Positions 19,087 to 28,906 of a stretch of 64,000 nucleotides of DNA are shown one piece after another. Numbering within the stretch: the stretch's first letter is position 1; the number at the start of each line of letters is the position of its first letter. This DNA is from Rahnella sikkimica (GTDB taxonomy: Bacteria; Pseudomonadota; Gammaproteobacteria; Enterobacterales; Enterobacteriaceae). The position numbers were made by a program, and so were the translations under genes. The stretch spans positions 3,286,001 through 3,350,000 of the forward strand of contig NZ_CP019062.1 of assembly GCF_002951615.1 (NCBI RefSeq). The letters are read 5' to 3'. The notes beneath the pieces are model-generated. The model was not told where the DNA came from. It saw only the letters and a program-made list of their open reading frames with translations, and did no database searches.

Positions 19087-19166
19087 GTCTCATCCCGCCG
19101 CGAAACCCCATTTATTTTTTTAATCAATTCAGAGAAGTGAATACCCTTTCATTTCTCTGCCTGAAA

Positions 19167-19186
19167 TTATAAGAAAATTCTTATAA
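19167..19186. promoter_or_regulatory. 20-bp palindrome upstream of the lipoprotein/TpsB pair
   Basis: TTATAAGAA-AA-TTCTTATAA has perfect 9-bp arms in an AT-rich 238-bp gap after cysG. It is a candidate operator or cruciform. Confidence 0.4.
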
Positions 19187-19270
19187 CAGAATAAAAAACC
19201 TCATTAACAGAAATCACCCTCCAAAATGCAAAATAATCACGCCACACAAATGGAATATTCAGAATCTTCA

Positions 19271-19285
19271 ACTTAAACTTTAAGT
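19271..19285. promoter_or_regulatory. 15-bp palindrome close to the lipoprotein start
   Basis: ACTTAA-ACT-TTAAGT lies 40 bp upstream of the ATG at 19325. Together with 19167-19186 it is the only dyad symmetry noticed in this gap. Confidence 0.35.
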
Positions 19286-19324
19286 ACGCCAACTGTGGCG
19301 TATTCTCCCGTGGAGGGTCAAATC

Positions 19325-20488
19325 ATGCGCCATACCATTCATATTGGTCATGTAAAAAAGGTTGCTTTGGCAATCTTAGTTGCCCTGTCACTGGCTGCCT
19401 GTAGCGGCAGTGGCGGCGGCGGTTCTTCTCATACGGCAAAAACGTCCACCACCGGCTCGGCAACGACCGGAGACGGGACAACAACAGGCAGTGACGGCAC
19501 CACGACCGCCGGAAATGGAGCCGGAACAGGCATCACGACGACCGGCGGCGGAACCACCACCGCAGGCAATGGAACAGGTACAGGTACCGGAACAGGTACA
19601 GGTACAGGGACGGGAACAGGGACAGGAACAGGGACAGGAACCGGGACGACATCCACCACTCTCACTACCGGCACCATCCTGAGCAGTGCAGGTGGCGCAG
19701 TCAGTGGTCTGGGAACACAAGTCAGCAGTATCGCCAGCCAGACACCTGTCAGTAATATTCCGGTCGCAGGCACCGGCGTCGTCACCATCATCGACAGCGC
19801 CGGGAACGCGGTCACTGCCGTGGGCAGCGGCATTCAGAACGGTGTGGGCCAGCTTGGCACCAATCCTAATGCCATTGGCACCACGGTGGCAGGCGTACCT
19901 AAAGCCGTGGCTGATTTAGGCACCGGTGTCTCCGGTCTCGGCACGTCCATTGCGGCTAACACTGCCGGAACGCCGCTCCGTGGCGTAACCGGTGCGACGG
20001 GCGGTCTGGTGAATAACGTCGGATCACTGGTCACCACGACCGGTAACGGTCTGGCGCAAAACGTGCAGAGCGGTGCGCTTTCGGGCGTCACTACGGCGGC
20101 GACAGGCATCGTGACGCCGGTTGTCGCCAGTGTACAAACCACCACGCAAACCGTGGGCGGCGCGACCGGTTTAGGCGCACCCGTTAACGGCTTGCTGAAT
20201 CAGGTGGGCGGCACGGTCAGCTCCGTCGGGACACAGGTTTCAACCAGCACGCCAGCGCTGGCGGGTCTGGGCACTGCGGTGACCGATACCGGTCAGGCCG
20301 TGTCTAAAACCGGCACCCTTCTGATCCCGGCCAGCAGCACAACAACGACCACCGCCGGTAATTCCGGTGGTATTTCCGCAGGCGCAGGCGCTTCGCTCAC
20401 ACAATCAGGCGGTCTGGTTGCGGGCGTTGGGACCACGCTGGGGACGGTCACCGGCGGGCTCGGCCTGAAGGTGAATAAAACACAATAG
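19325..20488 (+). CDS. Gly/Thr-repeat lipoprotein, likely partner of the TpsB transporter
   Basis: 387 aa from ATG 19325, eight bases after GGAGG; the start at 19295 is rejected. A signal peptide ends in the lipobox LAAC (Cys26, next residue Ser, so outer-membrane sorting is expected). Then come a Ser/Gly/Thr linker, 13 Gly-Thr units, and about 260 residues of repetitive Gly/Val/Thr/Ala sequence with recurring GLGT-V motifs. The mature part has essentially no aromatic residues, no other Cys and no Glu. There is no TPS (haemagglutination-activity) domain as in FhaB or ShlA. Similar proteins are often labelled collagen-like, but there is no Gly-X-Y collagen pattern. The gene directly precedes a TpsB transporter, suggesting surface export. 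Function unknown. Confidence 0.8.
   Translation: MRHTIHIGHVKKVALAILVALSLAACSGSGGGGSSHTAKTSTTGSATTGDGTTTGSDGTTTAGNGAGTGITTTGGGTTTAGNGTGTGTGTGTGTGTGTGTGTGTGTGTTSTTLTTGTILSSAGGAVSGLGTQVSSIASQTPVSNIPVAGTGVVTIIDSAGNAVTAVGSGIQNGVGQLGTNPNAIGTTVAGVPKAVADLGTGVSGLGTSIAANTAGTPLRGVTGATGGLVNNVGSLVTTTGNGLAQNVQSGALSGVTTAATGIVTPVVASVQTTTQTVGGATGLGAPVNGLLNQVGGTVSSVGTQVSTSTPALAGLGTAVTDTGQAVSKTGTLLIPASSTTTTTAGNSGGISAGAGASLTQSGGLVAGVGTTLGTVTGGLGLKVNKTQ
19571..19648 (+). repeat. Hexanucleotide tandem repeat encoding (Gly-Thr)13
   Basis: Thirteen imperfect GGNACN units inside the lipoprotein gene. The 6-bp unit keeps the reading frame when copies are gained or lost, so length variation is tolerated. Confidence 0.9.
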
Positions 20489-20503
20489 ATCGTTGCTGTA
20501 AAA

Positions 20504-20535
20504 AGCCCGCTGTCCGGACATCCGGTGAGCGGGCT
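20504..20535 (+). terminator. Hairpin between lipoprotein gene and tpsB
   Basis: AGCCCGCT ... AGCGGGCT with an inner TCCGG/CCGGT pairing, followed by TCTCC rather than a T run. It may be a partial terminator between the two genes, setting more lipoprotein than transporter. Confidence 0.55.
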
Positions 20536-20582
20536 TCTCCCTCCGGGTTCCCACATTTGCCTGTGCGTTCAAAGGAATGTTT

Positions 20583-22295
20583 ATGAGAATAAAATCCTGC
20601 ATAGTGGCGTTACTGGGCTCTGTCGTCGGTTACAGTTCGGCAGATATGTTCCCAACGTTGATTGACCCGAATAATCCGGCCCGGCTGGCCCAGCCGATTT
20701 CACAACCTCCGGCTAAAACGCAAAAAATCGAACTGCCCGCACAAAAAACGGCCCCCGGCCTGACACCTCAGACGCTGATAGACGTGAAACACATTCAGTT
20801 TGTCGGTGGCACGCAATATCCGCTGGATTCACTGGCCGCGCCCTTCTCTCCTCTCGTCGGCAAGAAAGTGCCACTCTCACAGCTACTGGCGGCCACGGAC
20901 GGAATTACCCGGCGTTATCACCAGGACGGATTCGTGCTCTCTTACGCGTACATTCCGGCGGATAATTTCAACGATGGTGTGGTGAAAATCGGGCTGGTAG
21001 AAGGGTATATTTCCGGCACGCAGATCCACAGTGATAATCAGCAGGTCGGGCGCTGGCTGAGTAAACTGTCGCAGCACATCATGGCGGATAAACCGCTGAC
21101 GCAGAATACGTTCGAGCGCTACACCATCCTGATGGAGCGCACGCCGGACACCAAAGTGACCGCGTCCGCCAATAACCCTGACAATATCTACGGCGCTACC
21201 GTGCTCAATGTGCAGGCTTTGCGCCCGCGTAACTGGAATATTCAGACCGCCGTCGATACGCGCAAAGGCGACAGTTCCGCCGTGGTCAACGCCACGCTCA
21301 GCGGGCTGAGCACTTACGGCGAACAGCTGGGAATTGCGACGCTAATCCCGCTGGAAAGCAGTACGCGGAAAACCTACGCGGGTCTGAACTATCAGCAATA
21401 TCTCGGGGACGACGGGCTGCTGATGCAGCTCAAAGGCAGTTATTACCAGCAGAAAGACAAAGACTACAACACCATTTTGTCGCTGCCGAACGGCATTACC
21501 GTGGGTTCGCAGAATACCCAAACGCAATACAACGGCGGTGTGGTGTTCAGTTATCCGTTAGAGCTGACGCGTAAAAAACAGTGGACGATCAGCGGCGGGC
21601 TTGATTATCTCGACAAAAAATATGAATACGATTTATGGGCAAAACGCGGCAACCAGCAAATACAACTTCCCGACGTCAACCAGCGCATACGCTATCCGGC
21701 GGCGGAGATCACGCTGGCGGGTTATCGCGAATACGACCAGTCATACTGGAGCACGAAATTTAACGTCCGCCAGGGGATCGACGGGCTGGGCGCAACGAAT
21801 TCCACGCCCAATGCCGATCTGACGTTTACACGCTGGAAATTCAACGGCGACGCCGCGTATCTGTTCGACAAAAAATGGCGGCTCAGTACCTCGGTCGAAG
21901 GTGACTGGTCAGACAATGATTTGCCGGAACCTGAACGGGTCAATTTCGGCGCGCTGCATTACGGGCGCGGTTATCCGGACAGCGACGCACAAGGCGATTA
22001 CGGCGTCGGCGGGCAGGTGGAGCTTCGCTACATACAAAATCTGGAACAAGGAGACTGGCTGAAAACCATTCAGCCTTACACGGTGATTGACGGGGCGCAC
22101 ACCGGATTCAATCAGGCCGGATTACCGAAACAGAATCTGTCGTCTTATGCGATTGGCGTGATGTTTGGCGATAACCGTCATTACACGTTATCGGTCGAAG
22201 CCGCACGGGCCATTGGCGATACGCCGCTCGACAGCCATTCCCGTGACTGGCGCTACAACGCGACATTTACCTACAACTTCAACGCTGGCTCTTAA
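20583..22295 (+). CDS. TpsB outer-membrane transporter (ShlB/FhaC/HecB family)
   Basis: 570 aa from ATG 20583 (AAAGGA site 7 nt upstream; the ATG at 20577 is too close to it). Signal peptide MRIKSCIVALLGSVVGYSSA, then a proline-rich segment, a POTRA domain (about residues 65-145: VKHIQFVGGTQYPLDSL, LVEGYISG), and a C-terminal 16-stranded barrel of ShlB type. The conserved loop-6 motif appears as GRGYPDSDAQGDYG. The last strand ends TFTYNF near the C-terminus. TpsB proteins move one dedicated partner across the outer membrane. Here the only candidate partner is the upstream lipoprotein, since no large TpsA gene is in the window. Confidence 0.9.
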   Translation: MRIKSCIVALLGSVVGYSSADMFPTLIDPNNPARLAQPISQPPAKTQKIELPAQKTAPGLTPQTLIDVKHIQFVGGTQYPLDSLAAPFSPLVGKKVPLSQLLAATDGITRRYHQDGFVLSYAYIPADNFNDGVVKIGLVEGYISGTQIHSDNQQVGRWLSKLSQHIMADKPLTQNTFERYTILMERTPDTKVTASANNPDNIYGATVLNVQALRPRNWNIQTAVDTRKGDSSAVVNATLSGLSTYGEQLGIATLIPLESSTRKTYAGLNYQQYLGDDGLLMQLKGSYYQQKDKDYNTILSLPNGITVGSQNTQTQYNGGVVFSYPLELTRKKQWTISGGLDYLDKKYEYDLWAKRGNQQIQLPDVNQRIRYPAAEITLAGYREYDQSYWSTKFNVRQGIDGLGATNSTPNADLTFTRWKFNGDAAYLFDKKWRLSTSVEGDWSDNDLPEPERVNFGALHYGRGYPDSDAQGDYGVGGQVELRYIQNLEQGDWLKTIQPYTVIDGAHTGFNQAGLPKQNLSSYAIGVMFGDNRHYTLSVEAARAIGDTPLDSHSRDWRYNATFTYNFNAGS

Positions 22296-22324
22296 CGCGT
22301 TCTTCCCCCGGTAATCCAAAACAA

Positions 22325-22354
22325 AAAAGCCACGTCCCGGAAGGCGTGGCTTTT
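22325..22354. terminator. Bidirectional terminator between tpsB and trpS
   Basis: AAAAGCCACG, 10 bases, CGTGGCTTTT between convergent genes. It serves tpsB on the plus strand and the dam superoperon end (trpS) on the minus strand. Confidence 0.85.
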
Positions 22355-22376
22355 CATTTTCAGACAGACTCAGCGG

Positions 22377-23393
22377 TTAAGGCGCAGGTACAAAACCGAT
22401 AGCTTCATAGGCTTTTGCAAGCGTCACTTTTGCACGTGCGCGGGCTTTTTCAGCGCCTTCGCGCATCACTTCCTGCAGGTAAGCTTCGTCGTTGCGGAAA
22501 CGGTGATAACGTTCCTGCACTTCCGTCAGCATACCGGCAACCGCTTCTGCGACAGCGCCTTTCAAATGACCATACATCTGGCCTTCGAATTGGGCTTCCA
22601 GTTCGGGAATCGCTTTGCCTGTTACGCCGGACAGAATATCCAGCAGGTTAGACACGCCCGGCTTGTTTTTCACGTCATAACGCACGACAGGCGGCTCTTC
22701 GGAGTCGGTCATCGCGCTTTTGATTTTTTTGGACACCGCTTTCGGATCTTCCAGCAGGCCGATCACGTTTTTACGGTTGTCATCCGACTTGGACATCTTT
22801 TTAGTCGGTTCCTGCAACGACATCACGCGCGCGCCAGATTTCGGAATAAACGGCTCAGGCACGGTAAACACCTCACCGTACAGCGCATTGAAACGGCTGG
22901 CGATATCGCGGCTCAGTTCCAGATGTTGTTTCTGGTCTTCACCGACTGGCACCTGGTTGGTCTGGTACAGCAGAATATCGGCGGCCATCAGCACCGGGTA
23001 ATCAAACAGACCCGCGGTGATGCTTTCGCTGTTGGACGTTTCGTAACGCGCTGATTTGTCTTTGAACTGCGTCATGCGACCCAGCTCACCGAAATAGGTA
23101 TAACAGTTCAGCGCCCAGCTCAGCTGGGAATGCTCAGGAACATGAGACTGCACGAAGATGGTACTTTTCTTCGGATCAATGCCGACAGCCAGATAAAGCG
23201 CCAGCGTATCAAGCGTCGCTTTACGCAGCTGGGCGGGATCCTGACGGACGGTGATCGCATGCAAATCGACGATGCAGTAAATGCATTCGTAATCGTCCTG
23301 CATATGAACCCATTGACGCAGCGCACCCATGTAGTTGCCAATGGTCAGTTCACCGGAAGGCTGTGCGCCACTAAATACGATGGGTTTACTCAT
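22377..23393 (-). CDS. trpS: Tryptophanyl-tRNA synthetase
   Basis: Class I aminoacyl-tRNA synthetase, 338 aa, normal length. The HIGH-equivalent is in [14 protein letters not shown] near residue 12 and the KMSKS loop is KKMSKSDDN near 195. It is the last gene of the aroK-aroB-damX-dam-rpe-gph-trpS superoperon, with one base between the gph stop codon and its ATG. Confidence 0.98.
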   Translation of the reverse strand: MSKPIVFSGAQPSGELTIGNYMGALRQWVHMQDDYECIYCIVDLHAITVRQDPAQLRKATLDTLALYLAVGIDPKKSTIFVQSHVPEHSQLSWALNCYTYFGELGRMTQFKDKSARYETSNSESITAGLFDYPVLMAADILLYQTNQVPVGEDQKQHLELSRDIASRFNALYGEVFTVPEPFIPKSGARVMSLQEPTKKMSKSDDNRKNVIGLLEDPKAVSKKIKSAMTDSEEPPVVRYDVKNKPGVSNLLDILSGVTGKAIPELEAQFEGQMYGHLKGAVAEAVAGMLTEVQERYHRFRNDEAYLQEVMREGAEKARARAKVTLAKAYEAIGFVPAP

Positions 23394-23394
23394 T

Positions 23395-24093
23395 TTATGC
23401 TTCCTGATCTTTTAAAGATGACAGCCCCAGAGTGGGCAAAAGGTCGGCGAAATGATCCAGCACGTGATCGGGTTTAGTCAGCGCGATAGATTCACCGTAG
23501 TTATAGCCGTAAGTCATGCCCACACAAGGGCAGCCTGCCGCCTGAGCGCACTGAATATCGTTGCGGGAATCGCCCACAAATACCATTTCACTGGCACGCA
23601 GACCGAGTTTTCCCAGCATCAGATAGACCGGTGCCGGATGCGGTTTTTTCACCACGACGTCATCCCCGCCAATCACCAGCGAGAAATAGCTATCAATGCC
23701 CAGTGACGCAAGCAAAGGCGCGATAAACGGCGTGGGTTTGTTAGTGACCAGCCCTAATGGCAGATCCCGAGCCGCCAGCGCGGCCAGCGTTTCTTTCACC
23801 TGCGGGTATAAACGGCTGCCAGAAGCGGCGGTATCGGCGTAGTAATGGTCAAACTTATCGCGCACTTTTTGCAGGAATTCCGGTGACAAATCACCTTCTG
23901 CCCAGCGAACCGCGCGTTCAACCATCACGTCGGCACCGTTACCAATCCAGGTGCTCAGGCGCTCAACGCCAGCGGCAGGTAAATCAAAATCACGCAGCGC
24001 CAAATCAACCGCTTCGGAGAGGCCCGGCGCGCTGTCGACCAGCGTGCCGTCTAAATCAAATGCAATACCGCGGGCAACAAGAGGCTCAGCCAT
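23395..24093 (-). CDS. gph: Phosphoglycolate phosphatase
   Basis: HAD-superfamily phosphatase that removes 2-phosphoglycolate, for example from repair of 3'-phosphoglycolate DNA ends. Starting at ATG 24093 gives 232 aa with the nucleophile motif [11 protein letters not shown] (Asp13, Asp15). Later motifs: LVTNKP and [16 protein letters not shown]. The longer frame to 24129 is mostly overlap with rpe. The ATG lies inside the end of rpe (8-bp overlap), showing translational coupling. Confidence 0.96.
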   Translation of the reverse strand: MAEPLVARGIAFDLDGTLVDSAPGLSEAVDLALRDFDLPAAGVERLSTWIGNGADVMVERAVRWAEGDLSPEFLQKVRDKFDHYYADTAASGSRLYPQVKETLAALAARDLPLGLVTNKPTPFIAPLLASLGIDSYFSLVIGGDDVVVKKPHPAPVYLMLGKLGLRASEMVFVGDSRNDIQCAQAAGCPCVGMTYGYNYGESIALTKPDHVLDHFADLLPTLGLSSLKDQEA

Positions 24094-24763
24094 GGGAGAC
24101 CTTAGCCAGTTCACTGCGCATATGGTCAATCACGGTGCGGTAGTCAGGCTGGTTAAAGATGGCAGAACCGGCGACAAACATGTCTGCACCGGCTGCGGCG
24201 ATTTCGCGGATATTCTCGGCTTTCACGCCGCCATCGATTTCAAGACGAATGTCGTAACCGCTGTCATCGATAATTTTGCGCACCTGGCGCAGTTTATCGA
24301 GCGTACCCGGAATAAATGACTGACCGCCAAAGCCCGGATTCACGGACATCAGCAGGATCACATCAAGTTTATCGAGAACATAATCCAGATAACTCAGGGA
24401 CGTCGCAGGGTTGAAAACCAGACCGGCTTTGCAGCCGTGGCTTTTAATCAGTTGCAGCGAGCGGTCAACGTGCTCGGAGGCTTCGGGATGGAAAGTGATG
24501 TAAGACGCCCCGGCCTCTGCAAAATCCGGGATCAAGCGATCGACCGGTTTGACCATCAGATGCACGTCAATCGGCGCGGTGATGCCGTAATTGCGCAGTG
24601 ACTTGAGAACCATCGGTCCCATCGTCAAATTCGGGACGTAGTGATTGTCCATCACATCAAAATGGACGACATCTCCGCCAGCTTCCAATGCTTTCGCCGT
24701 GTCTTCACCCAAACGGGCAAAGTCAGCCGATAGAATGGACGGTGCAATCAAAAACTGTTTCAT
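24086..24763 (-). CDS. rpe: Ribulose-5-phosphate 3-epimerase
   Basis: Pentose phosphate pathway TIM-barrel enzyme that interconverts ribulose-5-P and xylulose-5-P. 225 aa from ATG 24763 (GGAG site); the TTG at 24775 is rejected. Family motifs: [51 protein letters not shown]. It belongs to the dam superoperon and overlaps gph. Confidence 0.97.
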   Translation of the reverse strand: MKQFLIAPSILSADFARLGEDTAKALEAGGDVVHFDVMDNHYVPNLTMGPMVLKSLRNYGITAPIDVHLMVKPVDRLIPDFAEAGASYITFHPEASEHVDRSLQLIKSHGCKAGLVFNPATSLSYLDYVLDKLDVILLMSVNPGFGGQSFIPGTLDKLRQVRKIIDDSGYDIRLEIDGGVKAENIREIAAAGADMFVAGSAIFNQPDYRTVIDHMRSELAKVSHG

Positions 24764-24813
24764 CCGCTTCTCCAAACGATAAGGTTACCAGATGATCACC
24801 GGCTATCCGGCAA

Positions 24814-25629
24814 TCAGCGATATAACGCTAAAAGTTCATTCACCATGCTGCGTTGGGCCACTTTGCTGCTGATGGTCCGGCGCGCCGAGACGCGGTGCAG
24901 CTGTTTCGCTTCTGCGTACCATTCCAGCGTCAGCGGTGTTTCGTGGTTGGAAATCAGCACCGGCACATTATTTTCATGGGAAAGCTGATACGCCAGCCGT
25001 GCCAGATTGCGCTGATCTTCCATACTAAAACTGTTGGTGTGGTACGCCGTAAAATTGGCCGTCGCCGAAAGCGGTGCATAAGGAGGATCGCAATACACCA
25101 CCGAACCCGACCGCGCTTTCAGCAAAGTATCCTGATAATGCTCGCAAACAAACACGGCATTACGGGCTTTTTCAGCAAACCAGTGGAGCTCTTCTTCAGG
25201 GAAATACGGCTTTTTATAGCGCCCGAACGGGACGTTAAACGCACCACTGAGATTATAACGACAGAGGCCGTTGTAACAATGGCGGTTGAGATAGAGGAAA
25301 AGTACCGAACGACGATAAGGATCGCTGCTGGCATTAAACTCAGCCCTCAGTGCGTAAAAACGATCTGAATCATTATACTCAGGCGTGAAAAGCACACGGG
25401 CGTCGCGCACAAATTCTTCTGTACGCATTTTCACGATGTTATAGAGATTGATCAGGTCGCTGTTGATGTCCGCCAGAATATAAGCGTCATACTCGGTATT
25501 CAAAAATACCGAACCCGCGCCAACAAAAGGCTCTATCAAACAATCTCCCGCTGGAAGATGACGTCGGATGTCATCTATCAGCGGGTATTTGCCGCCAGCC
25601 CACTTCAAAAACGCGCGGTTCTTCTTCAT
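24814..25629 (-). CDS. dam: DNA adenine methyltransferase
   Basis: Methylates adenine in GATC, marking the old strand for mismatch repair and timing replication. 271 aa. The SAM motif is EPFVGAGSVF (33-42) and the catalytic DPPY lies at 181-184, as in E. coli Dam. It is flanked by damX and rpe as usual, so this is the housekeeping enzyme rather than a phage or restriction relative. Confidence 0.98.
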   Translation of the reverse strand: MKKNRAFLKWAGGKYPLIDDIRRHLPAGDCLIEPFVGAGSVFLNTEYDAYILADINSDLINLYNIVKMRTEEFVRDARVLFTPEYNDSDRFYALRAEFNASSDPYRRSVLFLYLNRHCYNGLCRYNLSGAFNVPFGRYKKPYFPEEELHWFAEKARNAVFVCEHYQDTLLKARSGSVVYCDPPYAPLSATANFTAYHTNSFSMEDQRNLARLAYQLSHENNVPVLISNHETPLTLEWYAEAKQLHRVSARRTISSKVAQRSMVNELLALYR

Positions 25630-25709
25630 GCCGTCAGTTAGCTACTTATACAATTCACAGCCGCGGATTGTATCTTGTTTTTAGACAGCAAATCGCGTTG
25701 AGATCAGAT

Positions 25710-26768
25710 TCATTTTTTAAGGTCTTGCTGTACCTGATGTACAGGCTTGACCCACGGTTTTTTCGCCTGAACCTCCGCAGGCAAACTGGAAATGGCACGC
25801 TTAGCCTCTGCAGAAGACGCGTAGTTGCCACTGACCAGTACAAACCACGGCTTCCCGTCGCGGGCGGTCTGATAAACCAGATAATTTTTCAGGCCCTGCT
25901 CTCTTGCGAACGCGTTCAACGTACTGGACTGAGAAGCGCCGCTCAATTGAAGGGTAAAATGCGAACCCGGCGCAGATTTAATCGCCGAAGCGCTGCCGGA
26001 TGCAACAACAGGGGCTGAAACAGCCGGTGCTGCTGACGAATGTGTCGCCGGAGATTTGGTCGTCTGAGGCTGAGACTTCGCGGTATGCGATGGCGTTGCC
26101 GCCGGTTTGTGTTCAGCCGGTTTCGCGGTATGAGCAGGTTGAGTATTCCGCGCAGGTTGTGCCGGTCGGGTATGCGTTGCTGAAGGCTGAACGCCCGCAG
26201 GTGTCTGGGTACGCGCCGAACCGTTCACCGTGGCCGGAGCCGTCGGTAAAGAAGTCAGTGACTGGGCACCGGGTGTCATGCTGCCCTGCGCAACGCCATC
26301 CACCTGATTCTGCTGAGAAGATAAGGCATCGCCCATATCGCCTGGCAGATCGACACGCTCTTTCTGCCCGGTGTCTGGCAGAGGTTGTGCTTCAGTCGGA
26401 GTAGAAGAAACCGGTGGCAAGCCAATGCTCTGAGGTTGCTGACCGTTGGTCGCCTGCGCTGTATTTGCCTGAGCTTGCGCGGAAGGCTGAGCCGGTGCAG
26501 CGGCATTGTTGCCCGCAGGGTCATTACCCGCAAGGTTGATGTCTTTAGGCCCGTTGTTCTGCTGCGCGGATGGGGTAGTCGTTGGCGACTTCATGGCGGA
26601 ACCAATGCCGACAATCAGCAATACCAGCACCACAATACCAATGCCGATCATCACGTACTGACGATTAACAGGAACCTTAGGAATGGAAGGAGACGGTTTG
26701 CGCGCGCGCGGTGGGCGGCGATCGCTGGTGTCTGGTTTGAGATCGTCTTCCGGTGTTAAATCATCCAT
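25710..26768 (-). CDS. damX: Cell division protein DamX
   Basis: Septal-ring protein with a cytoplasmic N-terminus, one transmembrane helix (about residues 39-59, YVMIGIGIVVLVLLIVGIG), a long Pro/Gln/Ala/Thr-rich periplasmic linker, and a C-terminal SPOR domain (about 270-345; FTLQLSGAS ... YLVYQTARDGKPWFVLVSGNY). SPOR domains bind denuded septal peptidoglycan. At 352 aa it is shorter than E. coli DamX (about 428 aa), with the difference probably in the linker. Confidence 0.95.
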   Translation of the reverse strand: MDDLTPEDDLKPDTSDRRPPRARKPSPSIPKVPVNRQYVMIGIGIVVLVLLIVGIGSAMKSPTTTPSAQQNNGPKDINLAGNDPAGNNAAAPAQPSAQAQANTAQATNGQQPQSIGLPPVSSTPTEAQPLPDTGQKERVDLPGDMGDALSSQQNQVDGVAQGSMTPGAQSLTSLPTAPATVNGSARTQTPAGVQPSATHTRPAQPARNTQPAHTAKPAEHKPAATPSHTAKSQPQTTKSPATHSSAAPAVSAPVVASGSASAIKSAPGSHFTLQLSGASQSSTLNAFAREQGLKNYLVYQTARDGKPWFVLVSGNYASSAEAKRAISSLPAEVQAKKPWVKPVHQVQQDLKK

Positions 26769-26897
26769 CTAAAACCTCCAACCCGGCTAAAAACCTGAAA
26801 CAGGTTTTACGCGGAGCAACTTTCCTGACTAAAAAATAAAGCTTTGCTGGGCATTGGTAAAATCGGTCGTTATCTGGCCAAAATAATGGCCGCAGTC

Positions 26898-27980
26898 TTA
26901 ACGGCAATCTTCAATCGAAGCCAGCACCATTTCATGCGATACGCCGGAGCGCACTTCAGACTGACCAATTGCTTTAGGTAAAACCAGACGCAGCTCGCCA
27001 GCCAGTACTTTCTTATCACGCATCATGTGCGGCAGATAAGACTGCGCTTCCATGACCTGCGGGCCTGCAACCGGTAAACCCGCGCGGGTTAACAACGCTT
27101 TGACCCGCGCGATATCCCCCAGGCTAAATTGCCCGAGGCGATGCGCGGTATAACACGCCATCACCATACCTGCTGCGACAGCTTCGCCGTGCAGCCAGTT
27201 GCCATAACCCATTTGTGCTTCAATAGCATGGCCATAAGTATGGCCCAGATTCAGTAAGGCGCGCATACCGTTTTCACGTTCATCGGCAGCCACAACCTCA
27301 GCTTTCAGCTCGCAGCAACGACGGATGCAATAAGCCAGCGCGTTCATATCCAGCGCCAGTAATGCGTCCATGTTGTCTTCAAGCCAGACAAAGAAGTCGG
27401 CATCCAAAATAATGCCGTATTTGATAACTTCCGCGAGACCCGATGACATTTCACGGGCAGGCAGCGTTCGCAGACAGTCGAGATCAACCACCACCGACGC
27501 AGGTTGATAAAACGCGCCGATCATGTTTTTTCCAAGCGGATGGTTTACCGCCGTTTTACCGCCAACGGAGGAATCAACCTGAGACAACAACGTGGTTGGC
27601 ACCTGAATAAAGCGCACACCGCGTTGATAACTGGCAGCCGCGAAGCCGGTTAAATCACCGACAACGCCGCCACCAAGGGCAATCAGCGTGGTATCACGTC
27701 CGTGCGGCTTTTCAAGCAGCGCGGAAAACACGTCATTTAGAACAGTCAGGGATTTGTATTGTTCACCATCAGGCAGTATCACCTGATCAACACGAACGCC
27801 TGCCTGCTCCAGCACTGAACGAACAGCATCCAGATAGAGAGGGGCAAGCGTCTCATTGGTCACTATCATGACCTGATCGCCTGCCTTTACCGGCATAAAA
27901 GAAGCCGGATCGTGGAACAATCCGGCAGCAATCGTAATGGGGTAGCTACGCTCCCCTAACGTTACGGTAATCCTCTCCAT
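26898..27980 (-). CDS. aroB: 3-dehydroquinate synthase
   Basis: Second enzyme of the shikimate pathway (DAHP to 3-dehydroquinate; NAD+ and a divalent metal). 360 aa from ATG 27980, which matches the E. coli start [14 protein letters not shown]. The GTG at 28010 would add ten residues. Motifs: [43 protein letters not shown] and the metal ligands in [11 protein letters not shown]. It is followed by damX and preceded by aroK. Confidence 0.96.
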   Translation of the reverse strand: MERITVTLGERSYPITIAAGLFHDPASFMPVKAGDQVMIVTNETLAPLYLDAVRSVLEQAGVRVDQVILPDGEQYKSLTVLNDVFSALLEKPHGRDTTLIALGGGVVGDLTGFAAASYQRGVRFIQVPTTLLSQVDSSVGGKTAVNHPLGKNMIGAFYQPASVVVDLDCLRTLPAREMSSGLAEVIKYGIILDADFFVWLEDNMDALLALDMNALAYCIRRCCELKAEVVAADERENGMRALLNLGHTYGHAIEAQMGYGNWLHGEAVAAGMVMACYTAHRLGQFSLGDIARVKALLTRAGLPVAGPQVMEAQSYLPHMMRDKKVLAGELRLVLPKAIGQSEVRSGVSHEMVLASIEDCR

Positions 27981-28036
27981 GTCGTGCTTTGTAACCTTTT
28001 TAGCTGACACCCTCAGGCAATGATTGGAACCAAGAA

Positions 28037-28558
28037 TCAGTTACTTTCCAGCATGTTAATAATCTGGTTAGCGACGACTTTGGCGCTTTGATCATCGGTA
28101 CGAATAGTGACGTCGGCAATCTCTTCATACAAAGGATTGCGTTCCTTCGCCAGTGCTTCAAGCACTTCACGTGGCGGAGCACTCACTTGTAATAATGGAC
28201 GTTTTTTGTCGCGTTGTGTACGCGCCAGTTGTTTTTCGATGGTAGTTTCAAGATAGACGACAACGCCACGCGCCGACAACCGGTTACGGGTTTCACGTGA
28301 TTTCACGGAGCCCCCACCTGTTGCCAGAACAATGCCCTGTTTTTCTGTCAGTTCGTTGATCACTTTTTCTTCGCGGTCGCGGAATCCGTCTTCGCCTTCT
28401 AAATCAAATACCCAGCCCACATCAGCTCCGGTACGTCGCTCAATTTCGTGATCGGAGTCGAAAAACTCCATATTGAGTTGCTGAGCTAACTGTCGACCAA
28501 TAGTGCTTTTGCCGGCACCCATAGGCCCAACCAGAAAGATATTGCGTTTCTCTGCCAT
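28037..28558 (-). CDS. aroK: Shikimate kinase I
   Basis: Phosphorylates shikimate. 173 aa from ATG 28558, nearly identical to E. coli AroK: P-loop [28 protein letters not shown] and the lid (RDKKRPLL). It is the first gene of the dam superoperon. The 348-bp gap up to hofQ (28559-28906) holds its leader and promoter; I saw no convincing structure or gene in that gap. Confidence 0.97.
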   Translation of the reverse strand: MAEKRNIFLVGPMGAGKSTIGRQLAQQLNMEFFDSDHEIERRTGADVGWVFDLEGEDGFRDREEKVINELTEKQGIVLATGGGSVKSRETRNRLSARGVVVYLETTIEKQLARTQRDKKRPLLQVSAPPREVLEALAKERNPLYEEIADVTIRTDDQSAKVVANQIINMLESN

Positions 28559-28906
28559 GTTTTTCGGTATTACTAAGACAATTCGTTGATGATAACCCGC
28601 CCCGCCAATCAAATCAGCGGCGGGACCTAAACTGAAACCTCATGAGCGATATAGTGCGAGATCAGAAAAAAATTATCTCAACACTCTTGGTAGTTTGGCA
28701 ACCGAATAAATCACTTTGCACGCCGCAGGAGGGAAACCGTACGTTTTTATCGGCGTGTCTGTCGTAATAAAAAGATCACGGTGCTCAATTCGGTAACCCT
28801 TGTAAGCTAAATCGACGGCAGCGTCAAACTCAGAAGCCTCTCACGACACAAAAAGTTGTATGCGCTCAACGTTATTGTGCAATTTCAGTGAGGCCAGAAT
28901 ACCCGT

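Noticed and set aside
19388..19833. Antisense frames over the Gly-Thr repeat (Cys/Ser- and Pro/Val-rich)
   Set aside because: They come from the GGNACN repeat read backwards; low-complexity translations are expected there.
19325..20488. Collagen-like protein
   Set aside because: There is no run of Gly-X-Y triplets; the repeat is Gly-Thr dipeptides followed by irregular Gly/Val/Thr-rich sequence.
28559..28906. Small RNA or gene between aroK and hofQ
   Set aside because: No convincing promoter-terminator pair, open frame or conserved structure was recognised; it is treated as leader and promoter of the dam superoperon.
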